Assembly: GCF_001941825.1 (NCBI RefSeq)
Contig: NZ_CP019038.1
Location: 1,674,001 to 1,738,000 of the forward strand
DNA length: 64,000 bases
Reading direction: 5' to 3'
Source: Massilia putida
Lineage (GTDB): Bacteria; Pseudomonadota; Gammaproteobacteria; Burkholderiales; Burkholderiaceae_D
Below the pieces are notes generated by a model. The model worked only from the letters and a program-made list of their open reading frames with translations, was not told the DNA's origin and made no database searches. Each line of letters begins with the position of its first letter. The stretch's first letter is position 1. The translations under genes were made by a program, and so were the position numbers. Below are positions 24,517 to 34,226 of the stretch, piece by piece.

Positions 24517-26480
24517 GCGCCGCCCTCCCCTTGGACGGGCGCGGGCGCGGGCGCCGGCACGGTGGCGGGCGGCGCGGCCGGCTCCGGCGGCATCGAAGGC
24601 GCGGCCAGCGGCGGTGCGGGCGCCGGCACGGCGGCGGGCGGCGCGACCGCCTCCGGCGGCGTCGAAGGCGCGGCCAGCGGCGGCGCGGCCGCCTCGCGCG
24701 GGGTGCCGTCCGGACGGCGCCGCGCACCGGTGTCGGTGCCGGCCGAGAAATCGGCGAGGTCCAGGCTCGGGCGCTGCAAGCCGCGCACGAGATGGGGCGT
24801 GATGGCCAGCACGATCTCGGTCTTCTGCGTGTCGTCGCGCCCGCTGCCGAACAGGCGGCCCACCAGGGGCAGGTCGCCCAGGCCCGGCAGCTTGTTGCCG
24901 TTGCTGCGCTCGGCATTGTTGATCAGGCCCGCCAGCACCTGCGTCTCGCCGTCCTTCAACTGCAGCAGCGTCGTGGCCTGGCGCGTGCCGATCTGGTACG
25001 CCACCGTGCCGTGCGGCGTGGTCAACTGGTTGACCACGTTGCTCACCTCGAGGCCGATGCGGATCGCGACGTCGTTCGCCAGCGAGATCGTCGGTTCCAC
25101 CGTCAGGTTCAAGCCGACGTCGATGTAATTGACCGATTCGGATGCGAAGCCGCCCGTGCCGGGCGAAACGACGGTGCTGATGTTGGGCACCTTGTCGCCG
25201 ATGAGGACCTTGGCCTTCTCCTTGTTGCGCACCCGGATGCGCGGATTGGCCAGGATGTTGGCCACGCCGTCCTTGGCGTTGGCGTTCACCGTGGCCGCCA
25301 CGCCGGTCACGCCGATCGTGTCGCCGGTGAGGGCGCGCAGCATGGACACGGTCGGCGGCCCGCCGCCGGCGTCGGTCAGCGGCGCCAGCGTCACGCCGGC
25401 GGGCCAGGCCAGGCCGAGTTCCTGGATCCGCGCGCGCTGCACTTCCAGCACTTCCACGTCCAGCATCACTTCCGGTTCGGCCACGTCCTGCAACGCGATC
25501 AGGCGTTCCGCCATGCGCACCACGTCGGCATTGTCGCGCACCATGACGAGGCTGAGCTTTTCGTCGACCGCGACGTCGCGCACCTTGAGGATGGAACGCA
25601 GCACATTGGCCACGTTCTTGACGTCCGCGTAGGCCAGCTGGAACGTGCGCACCCGCATCTCCTGGTATTCCTTGGCCTTGGCCGCGTTGGCCGGATAGAT
25701 GGCGATCGTGTTGGCGTCGAGGATCTGCTGTTCCAGCTGATTGCTCATCAAGAGATACAGCACCGCCGCTTCGACCGTGCTGTTGCGCAGGTGGATCGTC
25801 GCCTTGGTATCGGGCTTGATGTCCTTGTCGAACACGAAGTTCAGGCTTGACGCGGCGGCCAGCGCGTCGAACACCTGGCGCAGCGGCGCATCGCGGAACT
25901 CGAGCGTCACCGGCTTGCGCAGCGCCGGCGCGAGCGTGGTATCGGGAGGCGGCGGCGGCGGATTGCGCGCGTCGACCTCGTCGATCAGCGCCAGCGCCGC
26001 GCCATGCTGCGGTGCCTCGGCCAGGATCTGCCGCGCCTTGTAGCGCGCCAGTTCCGGCTGACGCGCCGCCAGGGCCGCCTCGGCCGCGGCGAGCAACGCC
26101 GCGTGGCGGGCATCGGCCGCGCGCAGGCGCAGCGCCGCCAGCGCGCGGCTGTTGTCCGGTTCGATGGCCAGCACGCGCCGCAACGCGGCTTCCTGCCCCG
26201 CCGTGTCGCCGGCCGCGGCGAGGCGCTCGGCCTGGGACAGCAGGGCCTGGACGGCGCGGTCGCGCGCCTTCAGGTAGCCGATCGCATACGTCGCGTTGAG
26301 CGGTTCGGCCGCGCGTGCCTCGGCCAGCCTGGCCAGGCCGGGTTCCAGCCTGTCCTGCGCGATCAACTGCTCGCCGTCGCGGTACGCGCGCTGCGCCGCG
26401 CAGCCGGCAAGCAGCGCCGCGCAGGCCAGCACGAACAGGGAGGTCGGGCGCGTTCTGGCGCCGGTTCCGAAACTTGCCAT
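24513..26480 (-). CDS. Lipoprotein secretin (GspD/MshL-like)
   Basis: 655-aa outer-membrane channel. Signal and lipobox ALLAGC put a lipidated Cys at about 27, so the secretin may insert without a pilotin, as known for liposecretins. Residues about 30-180 are TPR-like helices; about 190-270 an STN/N0-like domain (VTLEFRDAPLRQVFDALAAA); then an N1-type domain and the secretin domain (about 370-560) with NILANPRIRVRNKEKAKVLIG and GLINNAERSNGNKLPGLGDLP. The tail from about 580 is Pro/Ala-rich. The ATG at 26480 overlaps the preceding stop (TGATG). This is the exit pore for the cluster. Confidence 0.92.
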   Translation of the reverse strand: MASFGTGARTRPTSLFVLACAALLAGCAAQRAYRDGEQLIAQDRLEPGLARLAEARAAEPLNATYAIGYLKARDRAVQALLSQAERLAAAGDTAGQEAALRRVLAIEPDNSRALAALRLRAADARHAALLAAAEAALAARQPELARYKARQILAEAPQHGAALALIDEVDARNPPPPPPDTTLAPALRKPVTLEFRDAPLRQVFDALAAASSLNFVFDKDIKPDTKATIHLRNSTVEAAVLYLLMSNQLEQQILDANTIAIYPANAAKAKEYQEMRVRTFQLAYADVKNVANVLRSILKVRDVAVDEKLSLVMVRDNADVVRMAERLIALQDVAEPEVMLDVEVLEVQRARIQELGLAWPAGVTLAPLTDAGGGPPTVSMLRALTGDTIGVTGVAATVNANAKDGVANILANPRIRVRNKEKAKVLIGDKVPNISTVVSPGTGGFASESVNYIDVGLNLTVEPTISLANDVAIRIGLEVSNVVNQLTTPHGTVAYQIGTRQATTLLQLKDGETQVLAGLINNAERSNGNKLPGLGDLPLVGRLFGSGRDDTQKTEIVLAITPHLVRGLQRPSLDLADFSAGTDTGARRRPDGTPREAAAPPLAAPSTPPEAVAPPAAVPAPAPPLAAPSMPPEPAAPPATVPAPAPAPVQGEGGA

Positions 26481-27004
26481 CAATCGCTTCCGATATCGAG
26501 TTGTTGTTGCTGGTTGAGAGGCAGGTAAGTCAGCGTCAGGACGGGCGGCGCGACGCGCTCCACGCGGTAGCGGCCATCGATCACCATGCCCTCCCGCGCG
26601 ACGAGCACTTCCGCGCCGCGTCCCAGGAAAACCTGACGTTGGCCGTCGCCGAGGATCTTGCCGATGTAGGTGAACGGCAGGGGCGGCGGCCCTGCGGGAG
26701 CGGCCGGTGCCGCCGGCGCCGGGGGCGCAAGGGGCGTGAAATCGCGGCTGCCGAACAAGGCATCGTCGTCCTGCGCGCCGAACAGGTCGGCGCGCGGCGT
26801 CTGCGCCAGCAGCCGCGCGTCCCCGGGAGATGCCGGCGCGGCCGCCGGCGGCAAGGGCGCACGGCGTGCGGCCGGCTCCACCACGGCGTCGACGGCAGCG
26901 GCGCCGCCGGCCGAGGCGCTCCCGGCTAAGGCGCCCCCGTCGAAATACACGAGCGCGGCGCTCCCCAGCAGCGCGGCGGCCAACACGGCATGACGCGGGT
27001 TCAC
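26480..27004 (-). CDS. PilP/GspC-like periplasmic connector
   Basis: 174-aa bitopic protein: one N-terminal membrane segment (about 6-22), a long Pro/Ala-rich linker (about 40-110) and a C-terminal HR/PilP-like beta domain, FTYIGKILGDGQRQVFLGRG to LTLTYLPLNQ. Such proteins link the inner-membrane platform to the secretin. The start is GTG at 27004, within GTGA overlapping the preceding gene. The sequence is too diverged to choose between GspC and PilP. Confidence 0.75.
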   Translation of the reverse strand: MNPRHAVLAAALLGSAALVYFDGGALAGSASAGGAAAVDAVVEPAARRAPLPPAAAPASPGDARLLAQTPRADLFGAQDDDALFGSRDFTPLAPPAPAAPAAPAGPPPLPFTYIGKILGDGQRQVFLGRGAEVLVAREGMVIDGRYRVERVAPPVLTLTYLPLNQQQQLDIGSD

Positions 27005-27561
27005 GGCAGCCTCCCGCCGCGCTCCGTCAGGTACAACGTCAGCCGCACGCGCGCCTCGACCACCTCGTCGCCGATCGTCTCGCGCCGGAAGCTGATCTCG
27101 TCCAGCGACGCATACGGCATGCTCAGCATGGCCGCCGCGCAAAAGCGCCAGATCGCGGCGTCCGTGCCCTTGAGCGGCAGATCGAGCTGGTACAGGTACA
27201 CGCCGGCGGCCGCGTCGTAGGTTTCCTTGTAGTCGCCGCGGCTCCACTCGACGCCGTGGCGTTCGGCCAGCCCGAACAGCGTTGCGACCTGCTGCTCGGC
27301 ATAGCGCCGTTCGCCCAGGCCGGCGTAGAACGCCTCGACCGGTGGTGCCGCCGGGACCGGCGCCGCGGGCGCGGCGGACACGAGCGCCCGCGGCGGCTGC
27401 AGCGCCTCGTCCCGCGCGAGCGCGCGCTGCTGGGATGCCACCCACGTCCAGGCCAGCAGGCCCGCCGCGAGCAGCGCCAGCGCGGCGCAGGCAGGTGCCC
27501 CGGCACGCCCCGCGAAGAGCCGCAGGCGCAGCGCCAGAACGGACATCGTCGTATTCATCAT
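27001..27561 (-). CDS. PilO/GspM-like inner-membrane platform protein
   Basis: 186-aa bitopic protein with one membrane segment (about 24-44) followed by a short coiled region and a ferredoxin-like periplasmic domain (about 75-186) resembling PilO/GspM: FYAGLGERRYAEQQVATLF, LYQLDLPLKGT, FRRETIGDEVVEARVRLTLY. The start is the first of two ATGs at 27561, in an ATGA overlap with the upstream gene. Assignment rests on topology, position in the operon and weak motif similarity. Confidence 0.72.
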   Translation of the reverse strand: MMNTTMSVLALRLRLFAGRAGAPACAALALLAAGLLAWTWVASQQRALARDEALQPPRALVSAAPAAPVPAAPPVEAFYAGLGERRYAEQQVATLFGLAERHGVEWSRGDYKETYDAAAGVYLYQLDLPLKGTDAAIWRFCAAAMLSMPYASLDEISFRRETIGDEVVEARVRLTLYLTERGGRLP

Positions 27562-28817
27562 CGCCCCCAGGTCAGCAGGATTTCGAAACGCAGGGCCCGG
27601 TTGGGGTCCTGCTCCTCGACTTCGTGGTGGGTCAGCACCACCGTGGACAGCGACGGCTCCCGCTTGAGGCGGGCGACGTAGGCGATCATCGTGCGCGCGT
27701 CGCGCGCCTGTGCGGTCAGCCGCGCGCTGTGCTTGCCGGCATCCGGCTCCAGCGCCAGCAGGCCGACCTGCGGCGATTGCGCCTGGCCGACGGCCTCGCG
27801 CAACGCGCCCCACGGCAGGTTCAGCCGCGTGACGATGGCATTCAGCGCGGCCAGGCGCGCCGGTGCGATTGCCGGACCGGGCGGACGGGCCGGGATACGC
27901 GCCATGGCAGGCGCCTGGCGGGCCGCGCGCCCGGCCAGCGCCTGCCGGCCGCGCTCCACGCCGCCCCACGCGAGCACGGCCGAGATACACAAGGCCAGTC
28001 CGGCCGCCAGGCCCAGCGCCGCCAGCGGCCCGGTGGCGGCCAGCATGCGTGCGCTCGATCGCGGTGCGAAGTCGATCCGGACCGCCGGCCGTCGGCGGCG
28101 CGCCGAAGCCGGGCGCAGGCGGGGCACCGCGTCGCCCGCGTCCGGCCAGGCCGCCGGCGGCGCGCCGCAGACCGGCAGGTCGTCCGGCCGCGTCCGTCCC
28201 AGGCGTGCGGCTTCGCGCGCCACGTGCGTGGCCAGCCAGTCATGATCCGCGTCGTCCGGCACCGGCGCGAGACGCACCGCTTCCAGCCGCGCGCCGGTTC
28301 CCGTCCCCAGCGTCAGCACACCGTCGTGGCACAGCGCGAGCCAGGTGGCCTGCGCGCCCGGCGCGCCGCCATGGCGGTTCCAGGCCGCGACGAAGCGGCT
28401 TTCGACCGACAGCACGGGCATGCCGGCCGCGGCGGCCGCGCCCAGCAGGCCGTCCAGCAGCGCCTGCGGCAACGCTGCCGCCATGAAGGGCCGGACCGCG
28501 TCGTGATCGGCAACGAGCCGCCAGAGCGCGGGCGTCTCGCCATAGAGGGCGCGGAAGCGCACGACCGATGCGGCGTCGAGGTCCGCCGTGCGCACCGTGG
28601 CGGCGGGCGGCACGACCTGCCACAACCGGGTCGATTCGTCGTCGACCAGCAGCGCCAGCCTGCGTCCCCGCAGTCCATGCTGTTCCACCAGCGCCGCCAG
28701 GGCCGCCGCCGGCGCGCCGTGCGCACGCGCCAGCTCGCGCGTCTCGCTGCCCGCCGCGAGCAGGGCCGCGCCGCCGTGATCGACGCAGATGCGTACCGGT
28801 CGCCGCCACCTACGCAT
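27558..28817 (-). CDS. PilM/PilN-like (GspL-type) platform protein
   Basis: 419-aa protein in which an N-terminal actin-like cytoplasmic domain (about 1-250) is joined to a membrane segment (about 265-290) and a PilN-like periplasmic domain (about 320-419; MIAYVARLKREPSLSTVVLT, ALRFEILLTWGR). This is the layout of GspL, and of a PilM-PilN fusion. It recruits the ATPase to the inner-membrane platform. It overlaps the gspE-like stop by 8 nt. Very Ala/Arg-rich, so the N-terminal domain shows little motif conservation. Confidence 0.75.
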   Translation of the reverse strand: MRRWRRPVRICVDHGGAALLAAGSETRELARAHGAPAAALAALVEQHGLRGRRLALLVDDESTRLWQVVPPAATVRTADLDAASVVRFRALYGETPALWRLVADHDAVRPFMAAALPQALLDGLLGAAAAAGMPVLSVESRFVAAWNRHGGAPGAQATWLALCHDGVLTLGTGTGARLEAVRLAPVPDDADHDWLATHVAREAARLGRTRPDDLPVCGAPPAAWPDAGDAVPRLRPASARRRRPAVRIDFAPRSSARMLAATGPLAALGLAAGLALCISAVLAWGGVERGRQALAGRAARQAPAMARIPARPPGPAIAPARLAALNAIVTRLNLPWGALREAVGQAQSPQVGLLALEPDAGKHSARLTAQARDARTMIAYVARLKREPSLSTVVLTHHEVEEQDPNRALRFEILLTWGR

Positions 28818-30510
28818 GCAGTGTCACCCTTCTGATCTCGTCGATGGTGGTGGCCCCGCGCTTGACCAGGTCCAGCGCCGCGAGGCGCAGGCTGCGCGTG
28901 CCGTTGGCGGCGGCGGCCGCCTTGATGCGGCGGATCGGCTGCTTGTCGACGATCAGTTCGCGGATCTCGTCGTTCAAGGTCAGGATCTCGGCGATCGAGC
29001 GGCGTCCCTTGTAGCCGGTGCCGCGGCAATCGCCGCAGCCGCGTCCGCGCATGAACACGTAGTCCACCACGTCCGTGCGCGCCAGGTGGGCGGACGCCAG
29101 CTCCGCGTCGGAAGGCGTGTACTGCACGGCGCAATGCGGACAATTGGTGCGGATCAGGCGCTGGGCCCAGATGCCGTTCAGTGCCGATACGAACGCGTAC
29201 GGGTCGATCCCCATGTGCGTGAAGCGCCCGAACACGTCGAACACGTTATTCGCGTGGACGGTCGTCAGCACGAGGTGGCCCGTCAGCGCCGACTGCACCG
29301 CGATCTCCGCCGTCTCGCGGTCACGGATCTCGCCCACCATGATCTTGTCCGGATCGTGGCGCAGGATCGAACGCAGGCCCTTCGCGAACGACAGGCCCTT
29401 CTTTTCGTTGACGGGGATTTGCAGGATGCCGGGCAGCTGGTATTCGACGGGGTCTTCGATCGTGATGATCTTTTCGCGGCCGTTGTGAATCTCGGTCAGT
29501 GCCGCGTACAACGTGGTCGTCTTGCCGGAACCCGTCGGTCCCGTCACGAGCAGCATGCCGTACGCCTCCTGCGCGAGCACGCGCAGGGTCGCCAGCGACG
29601 GCGCGTCGAACCCGAGCGCTTCCAGGGTGAGCGAGCCGTAGGCCTCGATCATCGCGCGCTTGTCGAGGATACGGATGACGGCGTCCTCGCCGTGGATGCT
29701 GGGCATGATCGACACCCGCAAATCGATGTCGCGCCCGGCGGATTCGACGCGGAAGCTGCCGTCCTGCGGGACGCGGCGCTCGGCGATGTCCAGTTCCGCC
29801 AGCACCTTCAGGCGCGACACCACCTGCTCCGCGACCTCCACGCCATTGACGCCGGTGGCATGGTCCAGCACCCCGTCCACGCGATACTTGACGGCCAGGC
29901 CGCCGGCCGTGGATTCGACGTGGATGTCGGAGGCGCCGGCTTTCAGCGCATCGTACAGGATCGAATTCACGAGGCGCACCGCCGGACTGGCCGCCTCCGA
30001 CGCCGTCGCGAACGACAGCACGGTTGCCGCCTTGCCGTCGCGCTGGGCGTCCGGCGCGCCGGCCTGCACGGAATCGAGCGCGCGCGCCGATTCTTCCTGG
30101 CGCGACAGGTAGGCCTGGATGTCCGACTCGAGTGCGAGGCGCAGCGCTGGCGCGGCGCGCGGTCCCCCACCCGCGCGCGCGGCGAGGAAGGTCTGCAGGT
30201 CCAGGTCGTACGGGTCGGCCACGACCCCGACCGCCCGGCCGGCAGCGTCGCGCAACAGCGCGCAACGCCGCTCCATCGCCTGCGCCAGCGGCAGCAGGTC
30301 GAACGCGCCTTCGCACGCCAGCATGTCGGCCGTCTCGGCCACCTCCATGCCGAGCGGCGCGGCCAGCGCGCGCACGAGGCGGCGCGGCTCCAGGCCCGAC
30401 AACGTCTCCAGTTCCTCGACCAGCGCGCGGCCGGAACGCAGGCGGCGTACGCGCGCCTCCTCCACCATGCGCGGGTCCAGCACGATCGCGTCGTCGACGG
30501 GGGCGTTCAC
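28810..30510 (-). CDS. Type II secretion/pilus assembly ATPase GspE-like
   Basis: 566-aa ATPase powering pseudopilus assembly. N-terminal GspE/PilB N domain (about 1-130), then the ATPase with Walker A GPTGSGKTTT, an Asp box ITIEDPVEYQL, Walker B region KIMVGEIRDRETAEI, His box HLVLTTVHANN and a zinc-binding pair NCPHC and GCGDCRGTGYKGRR. The GTG start at 30510 overlaps the gspF-like stop (GTGA), with GGAG 7 nt upstream. All catalytic motifs are intact. Confidence 0.93.
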   Translation of the reverse strand: MNAPVDDAIVLDPRMVEEARVRRLRSGRALVEELETLSGLEPRRLVRALAAPLGMEVAETADMLACEGAFDLLPLAQAMERRCALLRDAAGRAVGVVADPYDLDLQTFLAARAGGGPRAAPALRLALESDIQAYLSRQEESARALDSVQAGAPDAQRDGKAATVLSFATASEAASPAVRLVNSILYDALKAGASDIHVESTAGGLAVKYRVDGVLDHATGVNGVEVAEQVVSRLKVLAELDIAERRVPQDGSFRVESAGRDIDLRVSIMPSIHGEDAVIRILDKRAMIEAYGSLTLEALGFDAPSLATLRVLAQEAYGMLLVTGPTGSGKTTTLYAALTEIHNGREKIITIEDPVEYQLPGILQIPVNEKKGLSFAKGLRSILRHDPDKIMVGEIRDRETAEIAVQSALTGHLVLTTVHANNVFDVFGRFTHMGIDPYAFVSALNGIWAQRLIRTNCPHCAVQYTPSDAELASAHLARTDVVDYVFMRGRGCGDCRGTGYKGRRSIAEILTLNDEIRELIVDKQPIRRIKAAAAANGTRSLRLAALDLVKRGATTIDEIRRVTLHA

Positions 30511-31694
30511 GACATGTCTCCGGCCAGGTCGAAGATCGGCATGTACAGCAGCACGACGATGGTGCCGACGACGATGCCGATGGCGGCCATCAACAGGGGC
30601 TCGAACGCCCGCGTGAATCGCTCGATCCAGCGGCCGATCTCGCCGTCGTAGAACGCGGCGGACTGGCTGAGCATCTGGCCCAGGTTGCCGCTGCGCTCGC
30701 CCACGCGCAGCATGCGCAGGGACACCGGCGTCGTCAGCCCGCATTCCTCGAACGCCGCGGACAACGGCAGACCCGATTCGATCATGGACCGTGCCCGCGC
30801 CAGGCGCGGCGCGAGCGCGGCGGACATCATGCCGTGCACCGTGCCGATCGCCTGCACGACCGTGATGCCACCTTCGGTCAGCATGCCGAGCGTCAGGTAC
30901 AGGCGCGCCAGTTCGTAGATGCGGATGCGTTCGCCGACGCCCGGCATGCGTGCCAGCAGGCGCGCCGCGCTGCCGTCCGCGAGCAGGCGCCGCAGGCTGA
31001 GTGCGAGCGCGCCGACCAGCGCCGCCAGGCCCGCCGTCATGGGCACGGTGTGCGCGGCCGCGAACTGTCCCCAGGCGAGCAGCAGCCGGGACAGCCACGG
31101 CAGCGAGCGCCCGGCCCCCTGGTAGACTTCGGCGAAGCGCGGCACCACGTAGACGATCAGGAACAGGCTGACGCCGGTTCCGACCACCATCAGGATCGCC
31201 GGATAGATGGCCGCGCTGACCACCCTGGCGCGCACCGTGTCGACGCGGCTGCGGTAGTCGAGGTAGCGCGCCAGCGCGCGCGGCAGGTCGCTGGTGCCCT
31301 CGGCGGCACGGACGATGCCGACATACAGCGGCGGGAAATGAACGCCCTGCGCTGCCAGTGCACCCGACAGGCGCTGGCCGGCCCGCAGCGCCTCGAGCAG
31401 GCCGTCGAGAACGCCGGCGGCAACGGGCGCGGCTTCCTTCTCGCGCAAGGTTTCGAGCGCTTCGACGACGCCGAGGCCCGCCCCGATCAGTGCCAACAGC
31501 TCCTGCGTGAACAAGACCAGATCCAACTTGCCGCCGCCGCGCAGACGCAGCCCGCCCGCGCGCGCCGTGCGCACGTCGGCGACGACGAGTCCGCGCGCCT
31601 CCACCTGCCGGCGCGCGTCGTCGGCATCGGTGCCGGTGACGGTCAGTCGATGCATCACATTGTCGGGCGCCAGGGCGCGGATATCGAACTGCAT
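30507..31694 (-). CDS. Type II secretion inner-membrane protein GspF-like
   Basis: 395-aa polytopic platform protein. Two GspF repeats are visible: LVLFTQELLALIGAGLGVVE with PPLYVGIVRAAEGTSDLPRA, and LARLYLTLGMLTEGGITVVQ with VSLRMLRVGERSGNLGQML. Three hydrophobic segments lie at about 165-185, 215-235 and 365-385. First core gene of the secretion set, 43 nt after the coiled-coil gene and overlapped by the ATPase gene. Confidence 0.92.
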   Translation of the reverse strand: MQFDIRALAPDNVMHRLTVTGTDADDARRQVEARGLVVADVRTARAGGLRLRGGGKLDLVLFTQELLALIGAGLGVVEALETLREKEAAPVAAGVLDGLLEALRAGQRLSGALAAQGVHFPPLYVGIVRAAEGTSDLPRALARYLDYRSRVDTVRARVVSAAIYPAILMVVGTGVSLFLIVYVVPRFAEVYQGAGRSLPWLSRLLLAWGQFAAAHTVPMTAGLAALVGALALSLRRLLADGSAARLLARMPGVGERIRIYELARLYLTLGMLTEGGITVVQAIGTVHGMMSAALAPRLARARSMIESGLPLSAAFEECGLTTPVSLRMLRVGERSGNLGQMLSQSAAFYDGEIGRWIERFTRAFEPLLMAAIGIVVGTIVVLLYMPIFDLAGDMS

Positions 31695-31737
31695 GATTCG
31701 TCCTCGATTCTGCGGCGGGTCGTCGCGGGCGTTCGCC

Positions 31738-32553
31738 CTACCATTCGATATTTTCCAGCCAGCCCTTGACCCGTGTGGTCAGCCGGTCGATGTCGCCTTG
31801 CTGGCGCGCCTTCTTCTGCTCGGCGCGCGCCTGGCGCGTACGCTCGGCCTCGGCCAGCTGGCGCTGTTCGCGCTCGCGCTCGGCCTGGCGTTCCGCCTGC
31901 TCCTGGCGGCGCCGTTCCGCCTGCGTCTTGAGCGCCGCCGCGTCGAGCTTGTCGCGCAATTCGTCGACCATGTTCTCGGTCCCGACCTCGCGCAGCCGCG
32001 TCAGCATCTCGAACTGGGCGGCACTCCCCAGGCAACTCTTTTCCTGGTACAGCTTGAGCGCCGCGGTGCCGGTCTGGTGCAGGCTTTCGTTCTTCGCGCC
32101 GCACTCGGCCAGGCTCTGGCTGCGCTGGGCCAGCGCCTGTTCCAGCTGGGCGCGCGCGCTTTCCGTGGCGCGCAGCGCGGCGCTGCTGGCGGCGAGCAGC
32201 GTGTCCTTCTCGCGCACCGCCTGCTCGGCCTCGGCGAGCTTGCCGGCCAGGGCCGCCTTGTCCGCCTCGGCGGCGGCCAGCGCCTTTTCCAGCCGGGCGT
32301 TGCCGGCGCGCGCGCCGTCGGCGCCGGCACGCGCACGCGCCAGTTCGGCCGCCTGGTGCTTGACCTGCTCGTCGAGCGCGGCCTTCCCCTGGGCGAGTTC
32401 GCCCTGCTCGCGCTGCAGCGCCATCAGCTTTTGCTGCAGGCGCCGGATCTGCTCGCCGCCTTTCTTGTCCTCGGCCGCGCCGGCCGGCGTGGCGCCGAGG
32501 ACCAGCGCCAGCGCGAGAAGTGCGCATGCGATGCGCGCGGGCGTGCGGTCCAT
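31738..32553 (-). CDS. Exported coiled-coil protein
   Basis: 271-aa protein with a signal peptide (about 1-26, ending TPAGAA) and two long coiled-coil stretches rich in Ala, Glu, Gln, Lys and Arg (about 30-145 and 205-255), joined by a short segment with two Cys (SLAECGAKNESL, EKSCLGSA). It ends GWLENIEW. The gene lies 2 nt after the porin gene and 43 nt before the gspF-like gene, so it is the second gene of the proposed 11-kb operon. It might act as a periplasmic spacer or porin partner; no family was recognised. Confidence 0.75.
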   Translation of the reverse strand: MDRTPARIACALLALALVLGATPAGAAEDKKGGEQIRRLQQKLMALQREQGELAQGKAALDEQVKHQAAELARARAGADGARAGNARLEKALAAAEADKAALAGKLAEAEQAVREKDTLLAASSAALRATESARAQLEQALAQRSQSLAECGAKNESLHQTGTAALKLYQEKSCLGSAAQFEMLTRLREVGTENMVDELRDKLDAAALKTQAERRRQEQAERQAEREREQRQLAEAERTRQARAEQKKARQQGDIDRLTTRVKGWLENIEW

Positions 32554-32555
32554 GG

Positions 32556-34226
32556 TCAGAAGCGCGTGTTGAGGTCGATCTGCAGCAGGTCGACCGAGAA
32601 TTTCGACTTGGGCGCGGCCGGCGTTTGCGCCGGCGTGGCGGAGTCGATCAGGTCGGACGACATCCAGCGCGCGTTCAGCCAGGTGTTGCGCGCCACCCCG
32701 AAGTTCGCACCGACGATATAGCCCTTGTTGTTGGTGCCGCCGAGACCGAAGTCGGAACTGGTGAACGCATCGAGCACGGCATCGCTGCCCAGATAGCGGT
32801 AACCCAGGTACGCGTTCCAGTCGCCGGCCTTGGCGACGAGCGGCATCCCGGCCGTCAGGCGGACCTGGTAGCCGTAGCCCTTGCCGTCCTGGATGGCCCG
32901 GCCGGTGCGTGCCGCGATGTCGCCGCGCTTGAACTGCAGGTTCTTGACGACGTCGGCCGTCAGCACGACGTGCATCGGGTCGAACGGCACCACGTCGAGC
33001 GACGCCGTCAGATCCAGCTCGCGGAATCCGGACGCGAGGCCCCAGTTGGTCGCGCTGTCGACGGTCAACGGCGCATTGATGCGGAACAGCGTATTGCCGC
33101 GCTGGCGATAACTCGGGCCGTATTCGGAGCGCACGACATAGTCCGGCGCGGTGCGGCGCGTGGCATCCGTTTCCTGCTTGCCTTCGATGCCGTGGAAATC
33201 GAACAGGCCGATGGCCGCCTTGAAACGGTTGTCCTTCTGTCCGAACGGCCAGTCGACGCCGCCCTGCAGCGCCAGCAGGCTGCGTCCGCGCGACTGGTTC
33301 GGCACCGACGGCGAGAGCGGAAACCAGCCGCCGGTCAGGAACAGCGCGTTGCCGTAGGCGTCCTGGGGGCGCAGGCCGAAGCTCGCGCCTTCGAAGTTCA
33401 GGTCGTCCGCCCACAGCAGATCGGTACCGAGGAACGGATTGCGGAACCGTCCGGCATTGGCGTTGAACCACGAGGCCGGCTTCCACGCGACCGACGCGCG
33501 GTCCAGCACGACGCTGCTCTTGTTGAAGAAGCCGTTCTGTCCGAGCGTCTGGTTGGTGGAGGTCGGGCCCGTCGTCGATCCGGTGGCGACGCCGATGGTG
33601 GCAGTGACGTCGTCGCTCAGCGCGACGTTGACGCCGAGGCGGGCGCGCACCCGGGCGCGCTCGGTATTCTCGCGCGTGTTCGCCGTATGCAGGTCCTTGT
33701 TCTGTCCGCCCAGCGCCAGCAGGTCCGGCGCGCGCGTGAGCGGCGTGGCCGCGTCGTAGGCATCGGGCAGCGTATTGTCCTTGCCGAGACGGGTTGCCTC
33801 GGCGCGCACGCGCACGTCGCCGTCGAAGCGGATGCGCGGCCCCGCCGCGGCGGGGGCGTCGGCGCCCGGCTCGGCGCGGGTCTGGGCCAGCACCTCGGCC
33901 TTGACCTGCTCGCGGATCTGGTTCTTGACCGATTCCGGCACATACGGCACGCGCACGATTTTCTTGCCGTCCGGGCCGGCTTCGGCCGGCATTTGCGCCA
34001 GGCGCGCGGCGGCGGCGCCTTCCGCCTCCTGCATCATCGCGTTGACCTTGGCGCGCGGCAGCACGCCGTTCTTGACCAGCGTGTCGATCAGTCCGAGTAC
34101 GGTCGCGCGCAGACGCTCGAGGTCCTCGCGTTCGTCGGCGTGGGCGGGCAGCGCGGCGCCGAACAGGCTTGCGGCCAACAGGCTCAAGACAAGCGGCTTC
34201 GGCAGCCGGGGGCGGTTGATAGTCAT
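32556..34226 (-). CDS. Putative outer-membrane porin (Porin_5-like)
   Basis: 556-aa protein with signal peptide (about 1-31, ending LPAHA), a short helical N-terminal region (about 32-95) and a beta-barrel from about 130 to the terminal Phe (QIDLNTRF). Features are alternating hydrophobic strands such as RIRFDGDVRVRAEATRL, RVRARLGVNVALSDDVTATI and WFNANAGRFRNPF. It resembles the 'putative porin' family. Start: ATG at 34226; the TTG five codons upstream is less likely. A Pho-box candidate lies 97 bp upstream, suggesting uptake of phosphate or phosphate esters. First gene of the operon that continues into the secretion system. Confidence 0.84.
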   Translation of the reverse strand: MTINRPRLPKPLVLSLLAASLFGAALPAHADEREDLERLRATVLGLIDTLVKNGVLPRAKVNAMMQEAEGAAAARLAQMPAEAGPDGKKIVRVPYVPESVKNQIREQVKAEVLAQTRAEPGADAPAAAGPRIRFDGDVRVRAEATRLGKDNTLPDAYDAATPLTRAPDLLALGGQNKDLHTANTRENTERARVRARLGVNVALSDDVTATIGVATGSTTGPTSTNQTLGQNGFFNKSSVVLDRASVAWKPASWFNANAGRFRNPFLGTDLLWADDLNFEGASFGLRPQDAYGNALFLTGGWFPLSPSVPNQSRGRSLLALQGGVDWPFGQKDNRFKAAIGLFDFHGIEGKQETDATRRTAPDYVVRSEYGPSYRQRGNTLFRINAPLTVDSATNWGLASGFRELDLTASLDVVPFDPMHVVLTADVVKNLQFKRGDIAARTGRAIQDGKGYGYQVRLTAGMPLVAKAGDWNAYLGYRYLGSDAVLDAFTSSDFGLGGTNNKGYIVGANFGVARNTWLNARWMSSDLIDSATPAQTPAAPKSKFSVDLLQIDLNTRF

